Part shown: piece after piece, positions 6,935 through 14,164 of the stretch
Numbering within the stretch: position 1 is the first letter of the stretch
Layout of the letters: every line of letters starts with the position of its first letter
DNA from: Dehalococcoidia bacterium
Lineage (GTDB): Bacteria > Chloroflexota > Dehalococcoidia > JACQUA01
Length of the DNA stretch: 14,164 nt
Assembly (NCBI GenBank): GCA_030689845.1
Contig: JAUYHV010000020.1
Location: forward strand, 1 to 14,164
Direction of reading: 5' to 3'
Program-made: the position numbers and the translations under genes
The notes under the pieces: model-generated
The model's database searches: none
What the model saw: the letters and a program-made list of their open reading frames with translations, nothing else
Told to the model about the DNA's origin: nothing

Positions 6935-7957
6935 ATGTTCGAATTAATTAAAGACGACCTGAAATGGGAAATATCAAGGGATTTTCCTGCCGTCGAAGGG
7001 TACTGGAACCAGCTTTTGGGAAACGGCGCTGCGCACCATGTTTTTCAACGTCCGGAATGGGTCCGGGCATGGTGGCTGGAACTCGGCCAGGGTGACCTGG
7101 AAATACTGCTCATAAAACGGGGCGGCAAGGCTGTTGGTATAGCCCCCCTATTGAGGCAGGAAGCCCTGATAAACCTTACAGGCGATGAGGACGTCTGTGA
7201 TTATCTCGATATTATTGCCTTGCCCGGCGAGGAACGGGCCGTAGTATCGGCAATGCTGGACTACAGGGAACTTAAAGGTGGTGTTTTTAACCTTGCCCCG
7301 CTCCACCCGACATCCCCGCTTCTGAGCAGCCTTCCTGCCCTGGCGCGGGAACGTAATCGCCCGGCGTTTACCAGGGCGTTGGACGTATCTTACTGGCTGG
7401 ACCTGCCGGAATCCTGGGACGAATACCTGCGGCTGTTACCGTCCCGCGACAGGCACGAACTCCAGAGGAAATTCAGGAGGCTGGAAAAAGCCGGGAACAT
7501 TCGTTTTTATGCCAGCCGGAGCATCCCCGACGATTTTGACAGTTTCCTGTACCTGTTTCGCAACAGCAGAAGAGACAAAACGGCATTCCTGACACCGCAG
7601 CGGGAGGCCTTTTTCCGCAGGTTAGCGGTTTCCGCTGAAAACCAGTCCTGGCTGAGGCTGTATTTTTTAGAGTTGAATGATAAAAGGGTGGCAACAACTT
7701 TCTGCTTCGACTATAATGGGGTAGTATATTTATACAATAGTGGTTACGATCCCGGTTATTCTGCGCTCAGTGCAGGTCTCCTCTGTAAAGCCTTGAGCAT
7801 TAAGCAGGCTGTTGAAGAGGGCAGGAAAGGCTTCGATTTCCTGAAGGGAGATGAAGACTATAAAACAAACCTGGGAGGAAGACCCGTTCCCTTATATCGC
7901 TTGATCATGGATGAAAGCTATTCTGAAAACCCTTTGACTATGGAAAATTCCCTGTGA
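6935..7957 (+). CDS. GNAT-superfamily acetyltransferase, CelD/BcsL-like
   Basis: The protein has 340 residues and resembles the double-GNAT proteins annotated as CelD/BcsL or FemAB-like. The N-terminal half contains the typical VFQRPEWVRAWW (about 36-47), then LLIKRGGKAVGIAPLL. The C-terminal half has the family end pattern VYLYNSGYDPGYSALSAG, then GFDFLKGDEDYKTNLGG, and finally PLYRLI. Such proteins transfer acyl or aminoacyl groups in polysaccharide or cell-envelope synthesis; the name comes from a cellulose locus, but no cellulose genes are present here. The gene ends inside the start of the glycosyltransferase gene (GTGA overlap), so the two are translationally coupled and probably act in one pathway. 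The gap to the methyltransferase gene is 40 bp. The Shine-Dalgarno is weak. Confidence 0.8.
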   Translation: MFELIKDDLKWEISRDFPAVEGYWNQLLGNGAAHHVFQRPEWVRAWWLELGQGDLEILLIKRGGKAVGIAPLLRQEALINLTGDEDVCDYLDIIALPGEERAVVSAMLDYRELKGGVFNLAPLHPTSPLLSSLPALARERNRPAFTRALDVSYWLDLPESWDEYLRLLPSRDRHELQRKFRRLEKAGNIRFYASRSIPDDFDSFLYLFRNSRRDKTAFLTPQREAFFRRLAVSAENQSWLRLYFLELNDKRVATTFCFDYNGVVYLYNSGYDPGYSALSAGLLCKALSIKQAVEEGRKGFDFLKGDEDYKTNLGGRPVPLYRLIMDESYSENPLTMENSL

Positions 7958-9270
7958 GCCGGGATCCCGGGTTCCGTGTGGCTATGCTGTGTCTCCACAG
8001 CTGCCCCCTGGATGTCCCGGGCACCAGGGACAGCGGAGGCATGAACGTGTATGTCGAGCAACTGGCAAAAAACCTCGGCAAACTGGGTATACACGTGGAC
8101 ATATTCACACGCCGCCATCAGCCCGCCGTGCCGCATTTCGATGATTTTATGCGGGATATTACTTCAAAACAGCGCTTTACTCCCGCCCGCCGTCCAAAGC
8201 AGAACGGCGAAGGCTGCAACGGCAGGTTTAACCATGGCATCATAAAGCTTGGAGAGGGTGTCCGGCTGATTCACCTGCCGGTAGAGCACGATGGAGGAAA
8301 ACTTGAGTTGTACAACTATCTGCCGGACTTTTATTCGGCAATTTGCCATTTTGCGGAGAAAGAAGAGACAGCATACCGCATAGTACACAGCCATTACTGG
8401 CTTTCCGGCGCGGTGGGGCAAATGCTGGCCGGGCGTTGGCAGGTCCCCCATGTCGTCATGTTTCACACGTCGGCCAGGGCCAAAAACCGCTACCTGGATA
8501 ACAGCACAGAACCTCAACTGAGAGCCGACATGGAAGAGCAAATCCTTTCTTCAGCCGACCTTGTGGTGGCGTCTACCGGGAGGGAAAAGGCCGACCTGAT
8601 GGAGCTGTACGGAACGGAAGCTGAAAAAATCCGGGTGATCCCCTGCGGTGTTGATATGAAACTGTTCCGGCCCCGGGACAGATTACAGGCACGGAAGGTC
8701 CTGGGGCTCAACGGTATACCCATAATCCTCTATGTCGGCAGGATTGAAAACGGTAAAGGCATTGAGCTTCTAATCGATTCCCTTCCACTGATGTCATCCC
8801 ATGAGCGTTCCCAATTACTGCTGGTAGGAGGGGGAGCCTCAAATGAAAAGGAAATCGAAAGCATCTACATGCAGAGCAAGAGATTAGGTGTTGACGGCAG
8901 GGTGAGTTTTTGCGGAACCGTAAACCAGAAGCAGCTGCCGCTGTACTATGCCGCTGCCGATGTTTGCGTGTTGCCGTCTCAGTATGAGACCTTCGGCATG
9001 GTACCTCTGGAAGCCCTGGCCTGCGGTACACCGGTTATCGCCCCTAAAGTCGGAGCCATGGAAGACATCATCCAACCTGATATAAACGGCCTGCTCCTGG
9101 GAGAACGGTCGCCGTCTCAACTGGCCGACGCCCTTTCCATTTTACTGGGAAGCAAAACATCGCGACAGTCGTTGTCCAGCTTTTGCCGCAGCACAGCCGG
9201 GGAATTTAACTGGCCTGTTATCGCCGGGAAAATGGCAGGGGAATATTTTACACTTATTGAAAATGTTTAA
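7954..9270 (+). CDS. GT4 (GT-B fold) glycosyltransferase, MshA-like
   Basis: The protein has 438 residues and the two-domain GT-B layout. The N-terminal domain carries PLDVPGTRDSGGMNVYV (18-34), the glycine-rich acceptor/nucleotide loop seen in MshA and sucrose synthase relatives, and HSHYWLSG (145-152). The C-terminal domain has PCGVD (230-234), VGRIENGKG (261-269, with the R and K that bind donor phosphate), and PSQYETFGMVPLEALACGTPVI, which contains the E-x7-E motif E345/E353. Donors are typically UDP- or GDP-sugars. Candidate products include a MshA-like N-acetylglucosaminyl inositol or another glycoside; inositol-specific residues were not verified. It starts with GTG in a 4-bp overlap with the GNAT gene. 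It is cytosolic, with no signal peptide seen. Confidence 0.9.
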   Translation: MSRDPGFRVAMLCLHSCPLDVPGTRDSGGMNVYVEQLAKNLGKLGIHVDIFTRRHQPAVPHFDDFMRDITSKQRFTPARRPKQNGEGCNGRFNHGIIKLGEGVRLIHLPVEHDGGKLELYNYLPDFYSAICHFAEKEETAYRIVHSHYWLSGAVGQMLAGRWQVPHVVMFHTSARAKNRYLDNSTEPQLRADMEEQILSSADLVVASTGREKADLMELYGTEAEKIRVIPCGVDMKLFRPRDRLQARKVLGLNGIPIILYVGRIENGKGIELLIDSLPLMSSHERSQLLLVGGGASNEKEIESIYMQSKRLGVDGRVSFCGTVNQKQLPLYYAAADVCVLPSQYETFGMVPLEALACGTPVIAPKVGAMEDIIQPDINGLLLGERSPSQLADALSILLGSKTSRQSLSSFCRSTAGEFNWPVIAGKMAGEYFTLIENV

Positions 9271-9389
9271 AGCGCTTTTTTTCTTGCGCCGGGTCCCGCA
9301 TAAAATGAAAAACAGAACTCGTTTTCAGCACAGCTTCGAATTTTCCCGCCTGATATTGATTTTTTGATCTTTAGATAATATAGTTAATT

Positions 9390-11102
9390 ATGCCCATTAA
9401 AGTCCTTTCTCCGGAAGTAGTTGCCAAAATAGCCGCTGGTGAAGTAGTCGAAAGGCCGGCTTCCGTGGTCAAGGAACTGGTGGAGAATGCCCTCGATGCC
9501 GGCGCCGGGGAGATTTCTGTGGAAATCCAAAACGGCGGTGTAGCCTTAATCAGGGTATCCGACAACGGCATGGGGATTCCCCCCGCAGAGGCTTCTCTTT
9601 CCTTCCAGCGCCATGCAACCAGTAAAATCGCCGGCATGCAGGACCTGGAAAACATCAGCAGTCTTGGTTTCAGGGGAGAAGCCCTGGCGAGTATAGCTTC
9701 CGTTGCCCAGGTGGAGATGCTCACCAGGATCCAGGGCGAAGATGCCGGGCTGTACCTGGTGGTGAAGAACGGCATAATGATCGAGCGCAGCCCCCGGGTC
9801 CGCACTTCGGGGACCACAATCACTGTCCGCAACCTTTTTTCCACCATTCCGGCCCGTCTGAAATTTCTCAAGTCCCCGGCAACTGAAAACAGCCATGTAA
9901 GTAATACCATCCAGCATTATGCCCTGGCATACCCCGAGGTAAAGTTTTCCCTTTTCATAGAGGGGCGGAGGTCTTTACAGACACCGGGGAGCGGAAAACT
10001 CAGGGAGTGCATTATCGCCGTATACGGGCACGAATTCGGCGAAGCCATGCTGGAGACTGTGGCAGAAGATAGTCCGGGTGACAACGGGATAGGAGTATCC
10101 GGTTTCGTAAGCCCTCCGGCCCTTTCCCGTTCCAACTACAACTATATCAGCTTCTTCATCAACCGGCGCTGGGCCCGCAGCAGGGCATTAACGTTCGCAG
10201 TGGAAGAAGCATACAGGGGAATGCTGATGACGGGGAAGCACCCCGCGGCGGTTTTAAATATTTCTCTGCCATTCCCCGAGGTTGACGTCAACGTACATCC
10301 GACAAAGATGGAAGTCAGGTTCCGGAACGAACCGGCGGTCTTCAGCATGGTCCAGAAAAAAGTAAGGAAGACGCTGCTGCAGCAGTCCCCGGTGCCGGAA
10401 ACGGCTGCCGGCAGGACTTCAATGCCGCCTGAAGAACCGGTCCAGGCGCTATGGGAATCATTGAACAGGGACAGCATCCCGACGGAACGTAAGGCAGCGG
10501 GTACTTCCGGGCAGAATATTGTCCGAAGCGAGCTGCCCATTTTGAGGGTTTTAGGGCAGCTTTCCAATACCTACGTTATCGCAGAAGGCCCGCAAGGGCT
10601 TTATTTGATTGACCAGCACGCAGCCCACGAACGTGTTATTTACGATGATTTGATTAACCAGAGAAAAGCCCGGGAGGTCATATCCCAGGGAATGCTGCAG
10701 CCCCTGACTCTGGAATTAAATGCCGGCCAGGATGAGATTATGAAAGAAAAAGGGCAGGAACTTCCCGGTTTCGGCTTCACCCTTGAACCCTTCGGGGAAA
10801 GGACTTACCTGGTCAGGACCGTGCCTTCGGTACTGAAGGACGGGAATATCTCCGAAACTCTCATGGGTGTTATAGATGACCTGGCTAAAGGTGAAGCCAA
10901 AGCCGGATGGGAGGAGCTTATTGCAGCATCTATAGCCTGCCACGGGGCGGTAAAAGCGGGACAGGTCTTATCGGGGGAGGAATTAACGGAACTGGTCCGC
11001 AGGCTGGAGAAGTCCGACTCTCCCCGCACCTGCCCTCATGGAAGGCCGACCATGCTACATCTCAGTGCCGATAAGCTGGAACGGGAGTTCGGGCGGAGGT
11101 AA
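9390..11102 (+). CDS. mutL: DNA mismatch repair protein MutL (endonuclease type)
   Basis: The protein has 570 residues. The N-terminal GHKL ATPase holds the standard motifs: KIAAGEVVERP (13-23), E32-N33 in VENALDAG, SDNGMGI (57-63) and GFRGEAL (93-99), then the transducer domain ending in NVHPTKMEVRF (301-311). A variable linker spans about 330-380. The C-terminal domain carries the nicking-endonuclease motifs of MutL proteins from bacteria without MutH: DQHAAHERVIYD (408-419), ACHGAVKAG (516-524) and CPHGRP (548-553). The last acidic residue of the first motif is Asp rather than the usual Glu. MutL couples mismatch recognition by MutS to strand incision. The start agrees with the family N terminus although no clear Shine-Dalgarno is seen. 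mutS and miaA, common neighbours, are not in the window. Confidence 0.97.
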   Translation: MPIKVLSPEVVAKIAAGEVVERPASVVKELVENALDAGAGEISVEIQNGGVALIRVSDNGMGIPPAEASLSFQRHATSKIAGMQDLENISSLGFRGEALASIASVAQVEMLTRIQGEDAGLYLVVKNGIMIERSPRVRTSGTTITVRNLFSTIPARLKFLKSPATENSHVSNTIQHYALAYPEVKFSLFIEGRRSLQTPGSGKLRECIIAVYGHEFGEAMLETVAEDSPGDNGIGVSGFVSPPALSRSNYNYISFFINRRWARSRALTFAVEEAYRGMLMTGKHPAAVLNISLPFPEVDVNVHPTKMEVRFRNEPAVFSMVQKKVRKTLLQQSPVPETAAGRTSMPPEEPVQALWESLNRDSIPTERKAAGTSGQNIVRSELPILRVLGQLSNTYVIAEGPQGLYLIDQHAAHERVIYDDLINQRKAREVISQGMLQPLTLELNAGQDEIMKEKGQELPGFGFTLEPFGERTYLVRTVPSVLKDGNISETLMGVIDDLAKGEAKAGWEELIAASIACHGAVKAGQVLSGEELTELVRRLEKSDSPRTCPHGRPTMLHLSADKLEREFGRR

Positions 11103-11183
11103 AAGTAAATTTTATATTCTACGGGTTATCAGATAAAATAAGGAACAGAAGATTACATTGCCAGCCGGTTTGGCTAATACTCC

Positions 11184-11190
11184 AGAGGAG
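11184..11190 (+). promoter_or_regulatory. Ribosome binding site that decides the phoU start
   Basis: AGAGGAG lies six bases before the ATG at 11197. It favours that start over the upstream in-frame TTG at 11158, which would add 13 non-conserved residues. Confidence 0.75.
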
Positions 11191-11196
11191 ACTTAT

Positions 11197-11868
11197 ATGC
11201 CTGAGATAAGAACAGCATTCCACAAAAGATTAAAAGAAATCCAGGACGATATCCTGGCCATGGGCGGTATGGTGGAAAAAGCCATAATCCTTTCCATGGA
11301 TGCCCTCAAGGAAAGGGACATCCCCGCTGCCCACCAAATTATCGCCGACGATATCAAGATAAATGAAAAAAGGTTTGACATAGAGGACAAGTGCACCCAG
11401 TTGATTGCTACTCAGCAGCCGATGGCCAGCGACCTGAGGATTATCATCAGCGCTCTCAGCATCATATCGGAACTGGAACGCATCGGGGACCATGCCGAGG
11501 GCACCGCCAGGATTGTAATATTAATCGGAGATGAGCCGCCCCTGAAACCGCTTATCGACCTGCCACGCATGGCAAACAAAACAGCGGACATGCTACACCG
11601 CGCTCTTCTGTCTTTCGTCAACCGGGATGCTGAAACAGCGAGACAAATCGTCAATGAAGACGATGAGATTGACAATCTTTACGACCAGGTATTCAGGGAA
11701 CTCCTGACATTTATGGCGGAGGACCCGAAGACCATTACAAGGGCAACCCGGCTTATCTGGGTAGCGCACAACCTGGAGCGCAGCGCCGACAGGGTAACCA
11801 ACATTTGCGAACGCGTGGTCTACCTTATCACCGGCAAGATGGAAGAAATAGGCGTCTCCAAGTATTAA
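11197..11868 (+). CDS. phoU: Phosphate signalling protein PhoU
   Basis: The protein has 223 residues from the ATG at 11197, the usual PhoU length. It consists of two three-helix repeats, each with a metal-binding motif of the E/D-x3-D kind: ELERIGDHAEG (92-102) and HNLERSADRVTNICE (191-205). The N terminus (FHKRLKEIQDDILAMGGMVEKAI) is typical. In other bacteria PhoU links the PstSCAB phosphate transporter to a PhoR-type kinase and prevents excess phosphate uptake. No pst, phoB or phoR genes are nearby, so here it lies behind mutL with a 94-bp gap and may be transcribed separately. It converges with the helicase gene. Confidence 0.95.
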   Translation: MPEIRTAFHKRLKEIQDDILAMGGMVEKAIILSMDALKERDIPAAHQIIADDIKINEKRFDIEDKCTQLIATQQPMASDLRIIISALSIISELERIGDHAEGTARIVILIGDEPPLKPLIDLPRMANKTADMLHRALLSFVNRDAETARQIVNEDDEIDNLYDQVFRELLTFMAEDPKTITRATRLIWVAHNLERSADRVTNICERVVYLITGKMEEIGVSKY

Positions 11869-12054
11869 AAAACCTTGCCTGAATAACCAAATTAACGATG
11901 CATGAGGTGGTCCCCGAGATTTGAGCAGGTTATTAAGACCGGGTTCTGCTCCCTAAAATAAAAAGATAAGTTAATGGTGAATATTTATCTTACCCCTCGG
12001 TTATTACCTGAAACAATAGCTACTTTCCCGGGGTTCCCAGGAGGGTTAAATAAC
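11869..12054. other. Convergent intergenic region without a gene
   Basis: Between phoU and the helicase terminator I see no coding region. An AT-rich inverted repeat, AAGATAA (11963-11969) with TTATCTT (11985-11991), could form a weak hairpin but has no T-run. No plus-strand terminator for phoU with a proper T-tract was found. Confidence 0.5.
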
Positions 12055-12080
12055 AAAAAAGCCTCCGGTTGGGGAGGCTT
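12055..12080 (-). terminator. Rho-independent terminator of the RRM-helicase operon
   Basis: On the minus strand AAGCCTCC (12080-12073) pairs with GGAGGCTT (12066-12059) around a six-base loop, and the transcript ends in a run of U encoded by the A-run at 12055-12060. It lies 44 bp after the helicase stop codon. On the plus strand only two T follow the stem, so it is a poor terminator for phoU. Confidence 0.88.
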
Positions 12081-12124
12081 CAGTTGTCACTTTAGAAGGA
12101 TATTTTGGCTGGCAAGCCCAGGCT

Positions 12125-13339
12125 CTACGTCATAGCTACTTGGTTACGAATCCCTTGTCTTGGTATGAAGGGTCGTCGCGGTCGGTATGAAAGGCTAACT
12201 TCCCGGTCCGGCGCACGCCGGTTATAATCAAAGCCTTTAAGCGTAAGACGTTCAAGTGGCGCGCCGAGAAGTCGTTCGATGGCACGTATCCTATCTCCAT
12301 CCTCACCGGTTACGAGGGTTAATGCATCACCATTTTTTTCAACCCGCCCGGTACGGCCGATTCGGTGGACGTAGTCATCCGTGGTTTCGGGCATATCGTA
12401 ATTGATGACGTGGGAAATGCTTAAGACATCGATACCGCGGGCCGCGATATCGGTCGCCACCAGAATCTTAATCGAGCCGTTACGGAAACCTGTAAGCGCG
12501 GCCTGTCTCTGGCCCTGGGACAGGTTCCCCTGCAGTGACGTTACTCTATAGCCCTCTCTTACCAGTTGTTGCGTAACACGTTCGGCGCGGTGCTTGGTGC
12601 GGGTAAAGACAAGCACCGAATCAGTTTTGGTTTTATTTAGAATTTCCTTCAGCAAAGTTGTTTTGAGGTGCTGTTGTACAGGGTACAAAAAGTGTGATAC
12701 TGTTTTTATCGGTAGCGTATGGTCTATTTGTATAGTGACCGGGTCATGCAGGATTTCACGCGCCAGACGCCGGATATTGTCTGGCATGGTTGCTGAAAAG
12801 AGCAAAGTCTGTCGCTTGTGCATGATACAGGATAAAATATTCCGAACATCAGGCAAAAAACCCATGTCAAACATTCGGTCAGCCTCGTCAATGACAAGAA
12901 TTTCCAGTCCCGATAGATTAATCGTGCCCTTCCAGAGATGGTCGAGCAGGCGGCCTGGACAGGCGACCACTATTTCGGGTTTTCCGTGCAAGGCTCGGAT
13001 TTGCTGGGTCATGCTTACCCCGCCATAGATGGTAACGCCCCGCAGTTGGGTTTTACAGCCCAAGCCATCGATAACCTCGCAGGTCTGCTCAGCCAGTTCG
13101 CGTGTAGGTGAGATTATCAGAGCCCGGACACCTCCTCGCGGACCCGATCGCAGACGCTCCAGAATAGGCAGCACGAAAGCCGCCGTCTTACCTGTTCCGG
13201 TCTGGGCTAAACCAATGACATCTCGACCCTGCAGGATAGGTGGGATGGCCTGTAACTGGATTGGTGTGGGTATGGTGTAGCCGAGGGCATGTACACCGGC
13301 CATGACGCTCGTATGAAAATTAAAGGTTTCGAAATTCAT
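12125..13339 (-). CDS. rhlE: DEAD-box RNA helicase, RhlE-like
   Basis: The protein has 404 residues with a complete DEAD-box core: the Q motif region (F-x-x-F then YTIPTPIQLQ, 21-30), motif I AQTGTGKT (45-52), PTRELAEQ (78-85), CPGR (127-130, usually TPGR), DEAD (151-154), SAT (182-184), VLVFTRTK (242-249), ATDIAARGID (295-304) and HRIGRTGR (325-332). The basic tail after about 370 is short, which points to RhlE rather than the longer CsdA/DeaD or DbpA types. Such enzymes unwind short RNA duplexes during ribosome assembly, RNA decay or cold growth. AAGGAG lies eight bases before the ATG. The RRM gene is 24 bp upstream, so helicase and RNA-binding protein are probably made from one message. 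Confidence 0.93.
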   Translation of the reverse strand: MNFETFNFHTSVMAGVHALGYTIPTPIQLQAIPPILQGRDVIGLAQTGTGKTAAFVLPILERLRSGPRGGVRALIISPTRELAEQTCEVIDGLGCKTQLRGVTIYGGVSMTQQIRALHGKPEIVVACPGRLLDHLWKGTINLSGLEILVIDEADRMFDMGFLPDVRNILSCIMHKRQTLLFSATMPDNIRRLAREILHDPVTIQIDHTLPIKTVSHFLYPVQQHLKTTLLKEILNKTKTDSVLVFTRTKHRAERVTQQLVREGYRVTSLQGNLSQGQRQAALTGFRNGSIKILVATDIAARGIDVLSISHVINYDMPETTDDYVHRIGRTGRVEKNGDALTLVTGEDGDRIRAIERLLGAPLERLTLKGFDYNRRAPDREVSLSYRPRRPFIPRQGIRNQVAMT

Positions 13340-13363
13340 TAAACTCCTTGAAAAATACTACTC

Positions 13364-13720
13364 TTACACCTGCATTACAGGTGTTAAGTTAGTTATGTAT
13401 CTTCTTTCTCTTTTTTTATTATAATACCGATTGCCACTTCTGACATTGAGGGAAACCGTCTCGCTTTTGTTTGAGAGCGGCAGGGCCTCAACGACAATAA
13501 CGACCCGGTTCCTCATTTTTTTCCCTTCGATGTTGGCAATCGCAATTGCGCCTTCGGATTTCGAGGCCATTTCAACATACCCGTAGCCCCTCAGTTGGCC
13601 GCTGCCGATATACTTGTCGTCCATGATGGTTACAGATACCACTTCCCCGAATTCCGTGAACTCTTTGCGTAGTTCGTCTTCGGTCGTTTCGAGCGATAGG
13701 TTGCCCACATAAATATTCAT
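13364..13720 (-). CDS. RRM-domain RNA-binding protein with basic tail
   Basis: The protein has 118 residues. One RRM fold occupies about 1-80, with RNP2 IYVGNL (3-8) and RNP1 RGYGYVEM (44-51), whose aromatic residues contact RNA. The tail (about 82-118) is basic (RSGNRYYNKKRERRY) rather than glycine-rich. It resembles the bacterial RRM proteins best known from cyanobacteria (Rbp family), which bind single-stranded RNA and are often cold-inducible. AAGGGGGAT precedes the start. It is a paralogue of the next gene upstream and sits 24 bp before the helicase. The last codons form a hairpin at the DNA level. Confidence 0.9.
   Translation of the reverse strand: MNIYVGNLSLETTEDELRKEFTEFGEVVSVTIMDDKYIGSGQLRGYGYVEMASKSEGAIAIANIEGKKMRNRVVIVVEALPLSNKSETVSLNVRSGNRYYNKKRERRYITNLTPVMQV
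13366..13384 (-). other. Hairpin at the RRM-helicase junction
   Basis: ACACCTG (13366-13372) pairs perfectly with CAGGTGT (13378-13384) around a five-base loop. It covers the last codons and part of the stop codon of the RRM gene, then TTTTT (minus strand) occurs before the helicase ribosome site. It may be a processing or partial attenuation site. Confidence 0.4.
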
Positions 13721-13769
13721 ATTTATCCCCCTTTTACCAAACCGGTTAAACTGCCACGATTTGTGATGG

Positions 13770-13798
13770 ATAAGTCAGCAAAGACTTATGTGACGTCA
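13770..13798. other. Hairpin plus TGACGTCA palindrome between the two RRM genes
   Basis: ATAAGTC (13770-13776) pairs with GACTTAT (13783-13789) around a six-base loop, and the 8-bp palindrome TGACGTCA follows at 13791-13798. The 103-bp spacer also has AACCGGTT near 13740. No T-run follows, so a terminator is unlikely. A leader structure or protein-binding site for the downstream RRM gene is possible. Confidence 0.4.
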
Positions 13799-13823
13799 GA
13801 ACGAATTCAAATAGGCAGGTGGC

Positions 13824-14156
13824 CTAATATCTTCGCTGCCTGCCGCCGCCGTAACCACCGCCGCTATTGCCGCCACTCCTCCTGTTGCCAAAGGAACCGC
13901 CGCCGCCCCTGTCCTCACGAGGGCGGGACTCGTTAACCACGATAGTCCGGTCTTTCAACATTTTGCCGTTAAGCCCCGTGATAGCGGCTTCGGCTTCAGA
14001 TTTTGATGCCATTTCCACGAAGGCAAAGCCCCTGGGACGCCCGCTGATCTTATCGGAAGGAATGGCCACAGATTCCACCTTGCCATAAGTACCGAATTCT
14101 GTCTCAATCTCGTCTTCGGTAACATCAAAGGATAGATTGCCCACATAGATTTTCAT
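13824..14156 (-). CDS. Glycine-rich RRM RNA-binding protein
   Basis: The protein has 110 residues. One RRM spans about 1-78 with RNP2 IYVGNL (3-8) and RNP1 RGFAFVEM (42-49). It is followed by a Gly/Arg-rich tail (84-110, for example GGGYGGGRQRRY), the classic layout of small glycine-rich RNA-binding proteins such as cyanobacterial Rbp. The tail is likely disordered and may promote RNA annealing or condensation. The protein is complete, but only eight bases upstream are in the window, so its promoter and ribosome site are not visible. It is the first gene seen of the RRM-RRM-helicase series. Confidence 0.92.
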   Translation of the reverse strand: MKIYVGNLSFDVTEDEIETEFGTYGKVESVAIPSDKISGRPRGFAFVEMASKSEAEAAITGLNGKMLKDRTIVVNESRPREDRGGGGSFGNRRSGGNSGGGYGGGRQRRY

Positions 14157-14164
14157 AATTTGCT

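Noticed and set aside
9271..9292. Possible terminator after the glycosyltransferase gene (AAGCGC followed by a T-run and GCGC)
   Set aside because: Only a four-base stem around a ten-base loop can form, and the T-run is inside the loop rather than after the stem.
11963..11991. AT-rich hairpin as the phoU terminator
   Set aside because: The stem is AT-only except one GC pair, the loop is long and no T-run follows.

Overview
The window is chromosomal DNA of moderately high GC from a bacterium, with thirteen protein-coding genes packed mostly into operons. Gene content fits an anaerobe such as Chloroflexota (Dehalococcoidia-like) or clostridial Firmicutes (Peptococcaceae-like): an AmmeMemoRadiSam B protein, an NrpR-type nitrogen regulator of the kind best known from methanogens, an endonuclease-type MutL, and RRM proteins beside a RhlE-like helicase. 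Promoters and Shine-Dalgarno sites are bacterial. The phylum is inferred from remembered family resemblance and cannot be settled here. No rRNA, tRNA, CRISPR array or intact transposase gene was seen.

Left part (1-5205). A roughly 140-bp palindromic, MITE-like element lies directly before a MEMO/AmmeMemoRadiSam B gene (+). Converging on it is a three-gene minus-strand operon: nrpR-like regulator, stand-alone FMN-type glutamate synthase domain protein, and M24 peptidase/creatinase-fold protein. The operon has a near-consensus promoter (TTGACG, 17 bp, TATAAT). Just inside the -10 box is GGAAAATGTTTTCC, an exact match to the GGAA-N6-TTCC operator known for methanogen NrpR. This suggests an autoregulated nitrogen operon and is the most notable finding.

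Middle part (5206-11868, all +). An M42 aminopeptidase and a SAM-dependent methyltransferase sit 9 bp apart. A CelD-type GNAT protein overlaps a GT4 glycosyltransferase by 4 bp. MutL and PhoU follow, each after a gap of about 100 bp. They are not clearly one pathway. The GNAT and glycosyltransferase pair may act together on a glycoconjugate or small glycoside.

Right part (11869-14164, genes on -). Two small RRM RNA-binding proteins lie upstream of a RhlE-like DEAD-box helicase, read in the order Gly-rich RRM, second RRM, helicase, and ending at a clear intrinsic terminator. This looks like an RNA-remodelling, possibly cold-responsive, unit. Two hairpins mark the gene junctions.
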